A stretch of DNA of 64,000 bases. It comes from Lunularia cruciata. Lineage: Eukaryota; Streptophyta; Marchantiopsida; Lunulariales; Lunulariaceae. Of the stretch, positions 1 to 13,915 are shown one piece after another. Where the stretch lies: assembly GCA_948567375.1 (NCBI GenBank), contig OX419762.1, positions 9,802,001 through 9,866,000 on the forward strand, in the 5' to 3' direction. How positions within the stretch are numbered: the stretch's first letter is position 1; each line of letters begins with the position of its first letter. Under the pieces are notes generated by a model. That model was not told the DNA's origin, made no database searches, and saw nothing but the letters and a program-made list of their open reading frames with translations. A program made the position numbers and the translations under genes.

Positions 1-2450
1 GAATAATTTTTTGTTTAGGAAAGAAAATTGCTTAGGTAGATTTTCATTAGAGTTGTGGTTGTACATGCACTAGTATAAAGGAAACAAGTATGAAGAAAAA
101 AGCACTCCAAAGGAAAAAGCCTAAGATGTCAGGTTCAAAGAGTGGTTGGAGGCAAAGAACTAAAGTATGGAGATCCTTTGGACCCAAAGATTGTAAAGTG
201 ATTTGAATGCATTGGCATCAAGATAAAGAACTACCACCAAAGACCATTGGTATTCATCAAAGAGCTAACATGTGTGGAGAGTGACTGCTCACCTGCTGAT
301 TGAAAAACTCTGGCTATAAAAAAAATTGTACCATAGCACTTTCACTTTTTGCAAACAATTTATAGTCTCAAACTGAATAAGGAATAATAATCAAAGACCT
401 TTGGAGGTTTTTAAGACTTTTACATACCTTAGAAGTTGTTTGTTTTGACCTTCACACCCAATAGGAAACATAGGAAAGATCTTTGAGGAAATATTTCATA
501 CCCCAATGACTCACAAAAGGGTGATTTATTGTAGGACTGACTTGGTCCAAAGTAAGCATCTTTCCTTCTTACTCTAGAACTGGGAATTGACTGATTTTAG
601 AATCTTCCATGAGAAGAAGGGGAAGAAGGATGAGAGATAGGAGATCTTAGAACGAACCTCTTCTCCTAGATAGAGAAACCTCAAGAAATATTATTGGTTT
701 AGATGTAAGATAACTTCAGAGTATGACATTGGACACCAAATTTTGGCCCCCAAAAAGATACTAACATCCAAATCGTTACATTATTTGAAGAGAAGAGGTC
801 TACCAACAATGGCTTGAGGATGTGTAGTTACAAGGATCCAACTCAAAGTGCAGTGGTTGAAGAAATACTGAAATTATTTTGACCAACAAAGATGACCCAC
901 ATCAACAACAACCAAACAATCTTCTTTGAGTATATGTATCAAGGAGAGCAAGTTTATTGGGAAAATATATTCTTCTACTTTGCACGGAGCATGTGCAAAG
1001 AGTTCAAAGAAGATAGTGGAACAACATACCTAGCCCCATTTACCATCCAGTTCTACATAGTGCTTAACTTACTTACAAAGGAGGTGTGCAAGTTCCCAAC
1101 CACTACTATCTAACGGGGTACTTCACCTTATAGTCCAAAACTTTGTCAATCATCCACAAGTATATAGAGATGACATAGATTACAAGGAGACTAGAAGGTT
1201 TGTGCCGGTGGACAAAGAAGGGATCATCACTACAAGCAAGAAAAAGAAGAGAACAACTCTATCAATGTCTCACAACCCAACCAAGAAGGAACCCACAAGT
1301 CATAGATGTATATTCAAAGGAGGAGGAAAAAGAGTCCTAAGGAAAATATCAAGAAGATGAAGGAGACTCATTTACCTTGCACATGTTAGCATTTGAGTCT
1401 AAAGATAAGGAGAAATACAAAGATACATAGTCCACATTCCAAGAGGAAGAGCAAGATCCATAAAAGAATATTGGGTTGAAGAAGAGAAAGTGTGGACCAA
1501 AGAACTCCTCAGTCCCAACAAAGTAGAGGAGGCCCCTAAAAGTGAAAAGGAGGTGGGTAAAGACATCCCTTCTAAGTGGAGTGCAAACTGAAGTGGGATA
1601 AATTGCCAATCAAGAATAAAGTGCACTAGTGAAAGAGGGAGAAAACTTCATTATACATTTTGTAGGGTTTTCTTTGTAGATGATGGAGACCATTTTGCTC
1701 CAACACTATGATTTTTGTCTAGATTTGGTCAATTATGCATCACTTGTCTGAAGTCTACACAAGATAATATACACCATGAGGATGAAAGAGTACAAGTGGA
1801 AAGAAGAGACTGAGAAGAGTCAAAACCTATACAAGGAGGAAGCCAAGAAGACAAATATGCTTGTGCATGAGAATTTTGAAGTGAAGAAGAAAAACACCTC
1901 CCTTGTTGCAGATCAGAAGCAATACAAAGAAGACACTTGGGAGCTATAGGGAGACTTGAGAGCCCTTTGGCTTAAGCATAACTAGAAGTACCAAGGGTCT
2001 AAAAGGACAATTGAAGGCCAAGGGTGAGGAGGTGGTAAATATTTGAGGAGAGTAAGAGACTGCCAAGATAAGAGTAGTCACCTTGGAAGTTCAAGTGTCC
2101 AAGTACTAGAAGAAGGTGGCAACACAACTTGGAGTGATGGCAAAGCGCTTGCAAGGGAGAAGGAGGAGAGTGCAACTGATTGATCCTAAGGGCTATAAGG
2201 GGTGAAGAAGGAAGTGGAAGACTTGAACAATCACTCAAAGGAAGAGAAGGTAAAGATCCTCAAGAAATTGGAGGAAGTTCAAGATCAACTGTAGCAATGT
2301 TGGAGGAAGGGTATGAAGGAAGGGTAGTGAAGACAAAGTTACATGAACTGAAGCTGGAGGTCCAGAAGTTGGAGGGAAAAACTACAATATGATAAGTGGA
2401 CCAACTAGTAGTTAGATTTAGGGAACACACAGATAGGAAGTTCACTAAGA
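1..2450 (+). other. Decayed coding-like tract, purine-rich, unidentified
   Basis: No intact gene is visible. The plus strand is purine-rich, and short open stretches (892-1113, about 1780-1950, 2180-2392) give Lys/Glu-rich peptides that resemble coiled-coil segments, broken by frequent stops. This could be the rotted remains of a retroelement gag or of a host coiled-coil gene. I recognise no family. Confidence is low that the stretches ever formed one gene. Confidence 0.25.
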
Positions 2451-4849
2451 CTTGAGATCCTATCTTTTAGAATTGGCAAATTACAATGAGCAGATTGAGC
2501 TCCTTATAATGATCTATAAAAGCAAAGGTAGTTCTTTGCAATGGTATCTTAGGCCAAAGAAACTTCACTTAAGAAGTTCTTTGTAGTTGTAGGATCTTTG
2601 GAGTAGGAAGCAATCCAAAGACCTTCAAAGTTGTAGGTATTTGTAAATGTAGAACCTTTGGAATAGTAGGTCCAAAGGAAATAAACTTGTAAGTTGTCTT
2701 AAGAAAGGATAGATACCTTCCTTGACACATATAAGATGCCTAATTAACCTACATGTGAGTAGATAGGATAGACAAAGAAAGGTTTACTTATGTAAAATGA
2801 GGATGAGCCAAGAAGATCTTTTGCTTTTCCCAACCGTTAGATTTATTTGGCTTAGACTAGGATGAAACTACTTAAGGTTTCAATCCGATTTACATAATTC
2901 ATTCAATATTTTGATTATGAATAAGCAAAAGGGAAAATGAGGAACTTAATAGTAGGAACCCAAATGCTGGAGTGGGAGTAACAATTTGTACTTGTGATTA
3001 GGGTTTTGGATCATTGAGTGTTCTGAAGGAGCAAAGCAATGCCTTGACGGATCAAAAATGAGTTGTAGTGTTGGAAGTACAAAATCAAAAGGCAAAGTCT
3101 TACTACCGATGAAAATTGCATTTGGAGTTTTACCTTATGGGAAGTTTAGAACATATCCTTCAAAGTTGAATGTCCTTGTAGTGATGTGTAGTGTTTTTGG
3201 AGTTGATTAAATCATCTCTTTCAAGCAATAGTTAGAACTTATTCTTAGTGAAAGTGATTGGTTAATTTTATATTTGCTAAACTGTGCCGTAGTTTGTAAC
3301 ACTACAAATTTTTTTTGGGAGTTGTTTGTGCACAAGATATTAAATAGATAAAAATAAAGAACTACCAATTGTGACACTTCCAATCAAATCTAGTAATTTT
3401 AAACCAGTATCTTCAAGAGAATGATCTGTTCCTTTCATGTAAGATCACTTTTGGATAGACATGAGGTGATCACATATGGCATGATTAATTAAGATCAATA
3501 ACAAATATCTAATGAATTAATCAAGTGTATGTCAGCAAGCTAAAGGGAATTTGTGGAGGAATTCTTGCTACAATTGAACCTTTTCTAAGGTAGATGCAAC
3601 TTGTATTTAGTATTGTTTCACCACATATCTAAATCTAATAAATATATTATGAGGAAAAAATAAATTTTTACTTATGATGGACAAGTTTTTTCTTTAGAGA
3701 ACTTGAATGGTTCTATCAGAATTCAAATTGCATTTGGTCAGAGTAACCTTTAACAGCTGCATAAATAACCATGCTTTGTTTTTCAATAAGAATTCATTGA
3801 TTTATTGCATGTTTGATATTTTTAGTTGGATATACTAATTTTCTAGAAATACTTGTAAAGTATTTGTAGACACTATTGGATATTAAGCAATATATATTAA
3901 AAACTAGAACTTAAGGTAGACTTTGAAGAAGGTTCATATATATATATATATTACATGTCTTGAGAATGTTCTTATATAAGTCACTCTAATTGGATGAAAT
4001 TCTTATAATATTAAGTATATTTTTGATTTAGATAATATAAATATTTTATCTTTGGGATATATTATACCATGCATTGATTTATAATAGCATCTCAAAAGAA
4101 AATTAAGAATAAATTTAAAAAATATGTGAAAATATAACTCAAAATGTGAAGTAGAATTCTATACCAATACCATCCTTCTAGAAAGTCAAGTTTATTATTT
4201 GCTAGTCAAAGATTAAAAGTTTTAATATCTAATATATAATTTTAGTTGGGAAGAGACATTTTTTTCTCACTAATTTGAATGAACATCCTAGATCCTTGTA
4301 TATTTTTGTTCTTGTCTTCTCAATATATAATTACATATTATTAATAAAATATAATTTTAACTAGAATTAATCATTAGGAAGAGAATAAGTAAAAATATGA
4401 ATCACGTGCATTATTTTAGGAGAATGATCAAATTTAGTCAATTTAAGACTTCTGGCTGCAGCATAGATTATAATTCAAATTTAGTAATAATTTTGCTACA
4501 AAAAATAATCCATAACCTTTCAAGAAATAATTTTTTGAATAAATCTCATATTCTAATTTATTTGTAGTTTAAAATAAAAAATCTCCTTCCATCTATCAGA
4601 AATGATTAACAAAGAAGATAGATGTTGTTAATATACCTATCTCAAAATAACTTTATTTGTCAATTGAACATATGAATAGTTTAGTTTAGAACAAGATACT
4701 AAATATGATTGCAAAAACTTTAATAGTTTTGTCCTTTTGATTATTATTTTGATTCCTATATTTTTATGACTATAAAGTAAAAATATATAACATCAAGTAT
4801 GTATTAGGATATATTTGTAAAATTTTATTAAATGTTTGGATATCTAGTT
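2451..4849. other. AT-rich stretch without recognisable gene
   Basis: No convincing ORF, RNA gene or element boundary is seen. The sequence is strongly AT-rich with a short (AT)n microsatellite at 3936-3951. It ends at the left target-site copy of HT element A (4850-4860). Confidence 0.5.
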
Positions 4850-4860
4850 TGTAAAGGTGG

Positions 4861-4966
4861 AAAGGATGACCGTGTGGAAAAAATAAAGGATATGAAGACC
4901 CCGTCAAGCCGTACAAGGGAGAGATGAAAAAGGTAAAATAGGGCTAAGCTCCAATAGAGTCTTTAT
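4861..4966 (-). repeat. HT 3' tail (copy A)
   Basis: On the minus strand the tail follows the ORF stop directly. It has the stem-loop around the stop (here mutated to GGAGC TTA GCCCT), a pyrimidine-rich run, CCCTTGTACGGCTTGA, GGTCTTC and a terminal CACGGTCATCCTTT. This layout is shared by nine other sites in the window. Confidence 0.8.
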
Positions 4967-5001
4967 GAGAAATCTGCCCCATTGCAGCTAAGATATCGGA
5001 G

Positions 5002-6592
5002 TTATGCATGTGGTCTACAAACAATTGGAGCATCCGATGAAGCATCACCTAGTGTGATTGCTCTCATATGGATTGCACTAGCCAATGCACTTTGTAGAGC
5101 AATGGACACACATTGTCTAAAATATACTACAAAGTATGACAGTGAGTGTGGTACGCCCTGGTGCCTAACATGATATGCTCTCGTGCAATCCCTGACAAAT
5201 GTGTTGAATGACGTATCCATTGCTCCATATAACTCCAAGGCTAGAGGAACAAAGAGGTGAGCTTGCTGCATGCTCCTATACTTGGAGACCTTGTGACCTT
5301 TTGTTGCACTTGTTGCCCATCCATGGGGTCAAGTAATCATTCCCTCCCCAATTTTGTATCTCACGTTGGGTCTATAACCACAACATTTGTTACTATCACC
5401 TGATCATCTCAGACCAAGTATAAGTTTAACCTAACATGTGTCATCTGCAAAGCATACAAATGCTCCTTCCAAGCCAAGTATCTACTCTCACGTGCCATAG
5501 CAAACACTATGTCCCTACTAACATCATGGGTAGCTATCCTCTATCCTCCAAAAGGACACTGTGTCATATGGACCACTATTGCATCTAGTGTAGAACCACA
5601 CTCACAAGTGAGTAATGAAGATGCAGATGGGTGGACCAAACCTAGACAAAACTTCATCATTGTAGAGAAGTAGCTGGTGCGAGTCGGAATACTCTAATGC
5701 AAGATCAAGCTAGGATCCAAGAGCCTCCACCTTTATCGGAGCAAGAGCAAAGACGTGCTCTAGTAGCCTGAGGAATGGACGAGTCAACTAAGAGAGAATG
5801 TAGCGTATGCTCACACTATCGCTCCATCAAAGAAGATTGTAAACCTCTAGACGATAATGAAGCAAAAGATGGAAAGTCCTCTCATGCTCGTGGGATAGAC
5901 TATCTCTTGTATGCTGCAACAACATCTGGAGAGAAAAGGATCCTCCTCTCACCTTTATCATATGAGTCTCCAAGACCGGCCTATCAACAACCACAAAATG
6001 AGAGGAAAGTAGGGGTGCCAAGAGAGCCCAACTACCCAAAAATGCTTTAGGTGTAGTCTCCTCCATAGATAGCAATCATACCCCTCCATACAAGATTGGC
6101 ATAGCCATCTATCTATGTGCCAAATCCCCTATCACGTACTCAAATGTCCCTAGTCCAATAATATCACCAAAGACTCTTGTAATCCTCCTATCCAAGGCTC
6201 TCAAACGTGATAAGAAGGATGAAGAGGGAGGAACTATACGGATGAGGTAGGACAGTAGACAAGCAATACTAGAGGAGAGTATATCAAATGCCACAAGTAG
6301 ATCTCCTAGTAATGGAAGGTCATCCACATGGAGAACATCCACATGGAGAACATCCTCTACAAGACCAGTGTCTAAGAAGCATATGACAAAATCCTCAAAT
6401 CCTATTGGCACTCCAAGAACATGTAGTCCATCTATAGATGTGATACACCCCTCTAGAAGCTCAAGGTGGGTAGAATACCTAAAGGGACCATGCCCTACAC
6501 TTTGACATCTTGATTCTCAGGCCTACTAGATGTAGCTCAGTAGTCAAGTGGTCAAAGGCCTGCCTAATCTGATCTACAAGGTCGACAATGTG
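5002..6592 (-). pseudogene. RT / PD-(D/E)XK-like endonuclease polyprotein fragment (HT-A)
   Basis: Three open pieces in differing frames survive. 6411-6109 is the region after the RT active site, with motifs like LHVLGVPIGFEDF and SYLIRIVPPSSSFLSRLR. 6075-5827 contains AFLGSWALLAPLLSSHFVV. 5271-5002 is the C-terminal domain (HLFVPLALELYGAMD...VSIALQ). Between 5275 and 5770 the finger and endonuclease core are recognisable only piecemeal because of stops. A 15-bp tandem duplication repeats the peptide VLHVD near 6330-6365. The match to copies B and C is clear; that the domain cuts DNA is an inference from RLE-type non-LTR elements. Confidence 0.7.
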
Positions 6593-6601
6593 TGTAAAAG
6601 G

Positions 6602-9600
6602 AAATATATAACAATCTTGGTAAACTTTGATTTTGCGGATTGATCAAATTCAAAAGGTGCTTTAATTTTAAGACAATAGTTCAGAGGACTATAAACTTTT
6701 CAAGGTTAGTAAGACAAACTAAAGGCCAATGAACTAAATGAGGGTAATTAGAGCTAAGTTTATATCAGTTAGATTCTATATGTTGAACTTTTTTGAAGTG
6801 GAAATTATTTTAAGTAATACAATCATCTAGTTTTTCAAGTAATAGTATGAAAATTAGTTCAATGGTTTAGTTGAATAGTTACTTTTTGCCAAAGTTGTTC
6901 ACATATTATTCAATGATTGCACTACTCACCTTTAGTATATCTCCTTCTGCCTAGCAGTTAGCTATCTTATAAACAACAACAAGGAAGGATGAATTGAAGG
7001 AGTATGGAATGATTATGCACTAAGCTAATTAAGTATAAAAAACATGTTACTATGAAGTGTTGGTAGTGATTATTGAGTAGAAGGAGAGTACTCAAAATGG
7101 CTTTTGGTATTACTAGAAAAAAAAAGTGGAAAATAAATCAAAATAATTATGAAATAGAAAAAAAATCTTTTTGATGCTTGCATCATCTACTTTTGATTGA
7201 TGTATATCAAGAGATGATTTTATTTAACTCTTTTTCACCTTTTGTTATAAATAATCTTCTATTTCTTGACTAATCTTTTGTAAATTTAAGTTAGATACAT
7301 TGATAAGTTCAAGGAGACTATCCATATTTCTTAGGAAAAGAAATATGATAGTTACTATGCACAATAATAGTTTTTTTCTATTTTCTTTTATTTTTATAGA
7401 AACTATACAGTTCATACCTGGATTATAGTTTAGAATATTTCATGGGTTTGATAAAGGGTATAGGTCTTTAAAATAGAATATAGAATATATAGTAAAAATT
7501 ATAATATGTTATTACTATCTAAAATAGGTGTTCCAGATAAGCACAAAAATTTAAAGTTACATTATTTTCAATGAAAATTTTATAATATAAAAGTATAACA
7601 GATCTGTTTGCTACAACTAAACATTCAAAGCACCAAATTAGGTATTATTTTAAATATTTATAAGAAATATTAAGCTATAATTATTTGCAGTTTTCCTTTT
7701 TCTAAAAACTGTAAAATAATATTTTATATTAAAAAATAATAGATATCAAGGATACAATTCTCATTCTCATAGCAAATATTCTATTTAAAAAATGGTAAAG
7801 CCTATGAATTTTCTTAGTATAAGAATTAAATCAAAATTTTAGATTTGACTAAGTCAAATAAAATAAGTTTATATATCATGAATATAGTTTACATACACCT
7901 AAATATCATATTTAGTCAGTACATTTATTAAATTTCTCTAGACATTCTAGATAATTCACTAGATAAAATTGTATTTTATTTCAAAGAAAATATCAAAATA
8001 TGAAATCAAAAACACATAAAGATTAAGTAGAAATAATAAAGCAATGAGTATATAAAAAGCAAGAGGAAAATATCAAGCATGTTTTACAAAGAACTTGCAC
8101 TAGAGTATATTGTCCAATGTTAGCAACAAAGCTCAAGAAGATAGAAAATTTGATTATCCTTAAAAGTGATTTAGAATCTTATTTTAGTGATTTAAACTTA
8201 AAATTTAGAAGGTATAGATTCAATATTAATCAAATGAGCTAAAATCTGGTCTTCTAATTAAAAAAAGATTATTTTCCAAGATTTAGAATGAAAGTCACTT
8301 TCTTATATGAAGCAAATTAAGATTGCAATTGATTGCTATACATGTAGTTGTTAGATTACAGAAAAAAGTATAAAAAATTAATTTGGAAAGGAGGAACTAA
8401 AAGACATATCCTCCACTAATCAAGCCTGTCCTCTTCTTATAGTATTATCTGATAAGTATAATTAGAAGAGCTCATAAGCATGTAGTTAAAAAATCTAACC
8501 GAGGCAAATAATGACTACCATTTAGGATTTATGTCAACAATGCTCAATTGCTCAATTGCTCCAAATATACTTGAAATAAAATTATAGTAATACACCAAGT
8601 ATTATTTATTATCTTATTTCATACCCTAAGCTCATCGATAAGTAGCATAAATAATATTTTATTATCAATAATTATATAATTTTTTTAATAAATCAACATA
8701 TAATTGAGTATCAATAATTTCTTCTCTTACAACTTGAAGAAAATAAATAGCTTAATAATTTCACACGTATTTTAGATTACTTTTTTTATTATAAGTAAAA
8801 AATTTAATCATTGCTGAACATCAATATTCAAATAAAACTTTCAAAAATATTCAAATCATACTCTATTATTTTGGTGTTGGTTAAGTTAAAGTTTTTTACC
8901 AACATTCAGAGTAAGGAATAACTTTGGTTTTTCCCTTGTAACTAATATACAAGAGTATTCTTATACATTCAATTTACTGGGTCTTGTTAATCAACACTTA
9001 AGACGTAGAACTTTGAAAAATTTTGAAATCATGTCCCAAATAGCTTCTCTATCTGTCGAATAAATATATAATATATAGTACCAATTATTCAATACGATGA
9101 GATCATATAACCATAAAAATACACTCTTGGTTCAAAGATACTACAAACTCAAAGTATAGTTAGTTTACATGTTTGTAATGTAGTAAATTTTGTATAGATT
9201 CTTGAAGTTCTATCTAATACAAGGATTTTAGTTATTATATTTTGAAAGTGAACTAGAACAAAGTATCTGAAAGGAAACATTATTTAGTTTAAAAGCCTTA
9301 AATTTCTCTTGCATTACTCTATTGACTATCAAAAGTAGATTCTCATTCCAAATTTTCCTTTTCCAAGTTTTGTCTGACAAAGGAATAAAATTGACTAATT
9401 ATTAAAACTAACTCTTGAATAATACTAAAAGGTATAATGTTACTTTCATCAAGTTGAACTTTCAATTATACCATGTTCCTTTTTTATCTGTATTATTCTT
9501 AGGATTTACTAGTGCTCCATAACTATTGGTAGAGAAATCAACCACAACCAAATGGACAGTTTAAGCATTTAAGGTGGTTCTAATAAACTAAAGGTAAAAC

Positions 9601-10260
9601 ATCCGAGACATTTTCTTCCTCAACTAGATTGAAGAGCCCCCATCTAACTAGACAACCTGAAAAGTTTCTAAGTGTTTTCTTCCTCTACTAGATTCAAAAG
9701 CACACTTCTCAATGAATAATTGAAAGCTGGTTTTAAGCCCATTAAACGAATCAACTCTCTTCCAACTTTTTGAAATTTCTATTTATTTTCCTAAGTTTTT
9801 TCTTATTTAAATTGAACTAGTCGATGTTGGATGGCAGACTAGTCATAACAAAGTTCTAATGTCTATTTTTCACAATGTAGACTTCATAACAATATAAACA
9901 CACATGTAGATAACAACTATTTAGCATTTATTAGACCTACATCAAAATCAAGGTATATAATTACATAGTGTATATTATAGATATCTTGAATTTGTTCAAT
10001 ATAAAATTTTTGGTAATTATATTGGAGTAATGGTGATAAAATTATTAATGGAATGGGTGACGCGTAGGACTAGACTTGATGCCACATGTACAATAAATAG
10101 TGATGCAAGCATACATGTACAAGTAAATAGCAATGCAAGCACACAAGGAATGGTAGTCCAAGAAATACAAGGAATAAAAATAAGTTATAATATCATGATT
10201 AAGTAGGCAAAGGGAAAGTGTACATATTACAAGATAAGAGTAACTAAAAACTTTCTGATT
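6602..10260. other. AT-rich intergenic stretch, no gene seen
   Basis: Very AT-rich sequence with scattered short ORFs of random appearance. No element ends, coding motifs or RNA genes could be supported. Confidence 0.5.
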
Positions 10261-10349
10261 TTATGTAATAAGAAAAAAAATAAAAAATATGATTGAACAA
10301 AGAGAATTTGCTAACTTCTGGCATAACATATAAAGTTTATGATAAATAA

Positions 10350-11130
10350 TTTATTCAGAGAAAAACAAGATTTTTCAAGTAATTCAGTACAAGTGAAACT
10401 AGAAAATAATGAGAACTCAAAGAATAAAAGTAAGGAAAATGTCAAACTAGAGCTAAGTGTGAGAGAAAGCAATGATGTATATTGCATCCTGATGTTATGA
10501 AAGCATGAGTACAAAGATAATACATACTGTATAAAATTTGTCAAATTATCATAGTAAGCCTGCATGGAAGCATTTTAGATTTCATTAGTGCTCTAAGAGG
10601 TGCCAAACTGGCAATGCAAATATCTCTCATATTGAGGTTTTCTTTGAAAGCTCACAAGTGCAAAGCCATTAGAGTCTAGAAGAACATGCAATAAGAAATA
10701 ATAGAATGCAAAGTGCAAGATCATAAAAGATGCAAAAATAAATGAAAGGATATCTAAAAGGTAATTTCAAAAGATGAAAAATCAAAGCATCCGCAAAGGG
10801 TAAGTTAAGAGACATACCTTTGTTATGTCTTAACTATATATGTTAGTATTGTTGAGTGACAAGCATATAAATATTCAAGAGTTAGAATAAAAATTGAAGG
10901 TAAGAGTGGAGAAAAATATGTAGAAAAGAAAGCCATAAAATAGCCATAGTGTAGGTGAGAATATGAGAATAATGAGAACAATGAGAAGAGAGTCAAGTGA
11001 TAAATGGATCTTGTACACAAGTTCGTAATCACATAGAGCAAAATTAGGAATGCAACCACATTATAATTATATATCTATACAATTAAAAAAAGATATTTAT
11101 AAGAAGAAAATATAATATGGGATGACTTTG
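10350..11130. repeat. Diverged segmental duplicate, copy 1
   Basis: Matches 13020-13915 in patches and in order: GTATATTGCATC, ACATATAAATATT, AGTGATAAATGG and TGTGCTATGG/TGTGCTATTGG. Divergence is high and the edges are approximate. There is no coding signal, so the origin (old transposon or duplicated intergenic DNA) is unknown. Confidence 0.45.
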
Positions 11131-11361
11131 TGTGCTATTGGCTGACTAGTAGCAAGCTTGGAGAGGAGCTTTGCATCCATTTGAGGGGATCAACTTTCCA
11201 CAGTCTCTATAAATATTAAGGCAATATAGCTAAGAGGAAATTTATAATGAAATCATAAGCAAAAGAAAATAGAAGGTTGAGAGGAGACAAAGCACACAAT
11301 TATTTGCTAGCAAAAGAAGTATGATGAGAAGATGTGGAAAGAGCATGGATACAATGTAGAT

Positions 11362-11792
11362 AGTAATACTAAACTTAATCTTAATGTAAGAACTAGTGAT
11401 TGTTATCAATAACAACCAACTTAATTGCTTAGACAATCAATCACAATGATTAGAACTAGAAGTATAAATAACCAGACCTAGTAATAACATTAATCATAAA
11501 GTAGAAAGCAAGGATATGTATAAGCAATTAGTATTATAACATCCATAGGTGCATATATGCTCTATTGGTAGCTAGTTTTGCATAGGCAGTAATACTAAAC
11601 TTAATCTAAATGTTAGAACTAGTGATTATTATCAACAACAACCAAGTTAATTCTAAGACAATCAATCATAACAATTAAAATGAGAAGTATAAATAACTAG
11701 ACCTAGTAATAACTATGAAGTAGAAAGCAAATAGATGTGTAAGAAAGTAGTATTATAAGACCTATATGCTCTATTGGTAGCTAGTTTGGCAT
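11362..11792. repeat. Two-unit tandem repeat, about 226-bp period
   Basis: Unit 1 (11362-11583) and unit 2 (11588-11792) share long stretches: both start AGTAATACTAAACTTAATCT, continue with AACTAGTGATT and TAACTAGACCTAGTAAT-type blocks, and end CTCTATTGGTAGCTAGTTT. Unit 2 has several small deletions. No coding function is apparent. Confidence 0.85.
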
Positions 11793-13019
11793 TATGAGCA
11801 GGTGAAAGATATTATTTCTATAGAGTTTAATAGCTATGATTCTCCAAAATTATTCAAAGCAAAGCTAAAGACTGTATTATTTTAGAATAGCCTTAAAGAA
11901 AGAGCTCCATTAATTTGGGTTTTATTGTATTAATTTATATTATTCTTAGTTATTTGGGTTTGATGAAACAATTGAATATTCGTGTGTCCCCACATCTCTT
12001 TCTATAATCCAACGATAGCACATGTGAAGGAATCCTTAACTTAGCTGCTAGGTCAAGTTAAAACCATATGCTTATGGGGATTATTATTCTCATGCGTTTG
12101 TATATTCTCTTAAAATTTTGCCTTTATATTACTTTTTGCCTAGTAATTTTAGGTATATTGGTAATTACTAACTTTTGGAATAATAATTTCATCAAGAGTA
12201 TACAAAAGGGTTAAGAAGTTAGTCATTATCCTTTCATTAACAGCTTTCTGTTAATGAGTTCTCTAGTGTGCAATGTCTTGATTTTGAAGGCATCTTAGAG
12301 ACTTAGCTTTGGAGGAATGTCATAGAATTTGGTTTTTTATCTTCTTAGTACATGGTGCACTTCCTTAACAACCATTAGACGTTCATTTTGAGTGAAAGAT
12401 AACAAGCTTAAAGTAAATAAAGGAGCACTGCAATTATGGATGCAATATGAAATTAGATGTATGCAAGAAGGATGGACTATCCTAAGATGTATGCAAGAAG
12501 TGCTGCAATGAAGGAAAGTGGATATAATAGACAGATAAATATATTCAACGCAAACTTACGCAAACTTACCTGCCCTACGACCTAGTGTAATAAGGCATCC
12601 TATGTCTAGTAATGTGGCTGGTATGATCAATATAACGCATTCTCAATCTGGCAACAAGGTGATATTGAAGTAAAGGGAATGGAAGCCATTCATGGAACGA
12701 GTGATTCCAAACCCACTCAAAACCAAAGCTTGATGCATGAATATGCAAGTAAGAAGCAACGGAATCATGCAGGGTAGTGCAAAAAGTGCAAGCGATCTCA
12801 AAGAATACGAGCAGAACAGCAAGATAAGTAAACAAAGATAGAGTAGAATCTACAGAGTACAAAAGTGAAAAAGATACTTCTATGATTTCATGTAACAATG
12901 AAAACATGCAAGAATAAACTTGATAAAATCAGAAACAAAAGTTTGATAGCTTCATAAGTTAAATACATGCTTTATGATGACCATAGTGGTTTCAGAAAGA
13001 AAAGTAGTAAACACTGTTT

Positions 13020-13915
13020 AGTAATTGCGCATAAATAAAGGAGAAAAAAAGGGACCTCAACAAGAAAACCAAGGAAATGGTGATGGGATTCAATAGTGTA
13101 TATTGCATCATACACCATGACACACATGAGCTCCAAAACACGAAACATTAGAGGGAAGTAGTCAGAATGTCAGAATAATCACGGGGAATAAGTAGATAGC
13201 TGGGGCAATGTGAGTATCCTTCGTACCGAGTTTCGTTCGCAAGCTCGTGAGTACCAACGCAAACTTGGCTGTTTCCGAAACTTGCAATAGAAACGTAAAG
13301 AGAAAGGTCATAGAAGATGCAGAGATGAAAGCAATACTCTAAACTTGCCCTTTGTGTAAGTTGGGTGCCGTACTCTGGTTAGACCTGAAAAACACATAAG
13401 TTGGTATGTGTAAATGATAAACATATAAATATTTTATATTGCAGCATTTGAAGGGTTAGATTCGAAATACCAAAGGAGATAGAGCTGAGAGAAAACATCG
13501 ACAAAAGAAAAGCCAACAAATAGTAGGCAAGAATACGATAAAATAATGTGTTCGATATCATTTGAGTACAGAGGTAAGTGATAAATGGGTTCCCTAGCAT
13601 AGGCAAGTTCCAGAAAGCAATTGACAAATGTTTTCATGTAAGAAATACAACGAAAAGGCAAATCAAAATGCAAAATAGAACTAATATATAGACTCTATTG
13701 GGGCTTAGCCCCATTTTACCTTTTTTTTGTTGTCTTTCCCTTGTACGGCTTGATGGGGGTCTTCCCATCCTTCGTTTTTTCTACGCGGTCGCATTCTTTA
13801 GATTTATATATAGAACCAATGCAAGAGAATAGAACTAGAAGAGTACGGTAATATATGCAACATAGAGAATTAAGAAAACTATTATACAATAAGGGTGACA
13901 CAATGTGCTATGGAT
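13020..13915. repeat. Diverged segmental duplicate, copy 2, with an HT tail inside
   Basis: Counterpart of 10350-11130. The solo HT tail at 13692-13805 interrupts the similarity, so the insertion came after the duplication. Edges are approximate. Confidence 0.45.
13692..13805 (+). mobile_element. Solo HT tail with perfect stem-loop
   Basis: Starts ACTCTATTGGGGCTTAGCCCC, so the stem-loop is perfect, and continues through CTTGTACGGCTTGATGG, GGTCTTCCCATCCTTCG and CTACGCGGTCGC. An 8-bp direct repeat ATATATAG flanks it (13684-13691 and 13806-13813), though in AT-rich sequence this alone is weak. It is a 5'-truncated HT insertion that begins just before the ORF stop codon. Confidence 0.8.

Larger units (their letters stand above)
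4861..6592 (-). mobile_element. HT element copy A, 5'-truncated, minus strand
   Basis: Read on the minus strand, this copy starts in the RT core (peptide like HIVDLVDQIRQAFDHL), runs through the RT thumb and the endonuclease region, and ends in the family tail at 4861-4966. The flanks TGTAAAGGTGG (4850-4860) and TGTAAAAGG (6593-6601) look like an imperfect target-site duplication, as left by target-primed reverse transcription. The gene order and tail are shared with copy B (19389-20470) and copy C (about 46620-49178), which establishes the family. It is riddled with stops and inactive. Confidence 0.7.

Noticed and set aside
12575..12907. Minus ORF of 110 codons
   Set aside because: Lies in AT-rich DNA, rich in Leu/Phe/Ser/Tyr as expected by chance, with no motif or conserved partner.
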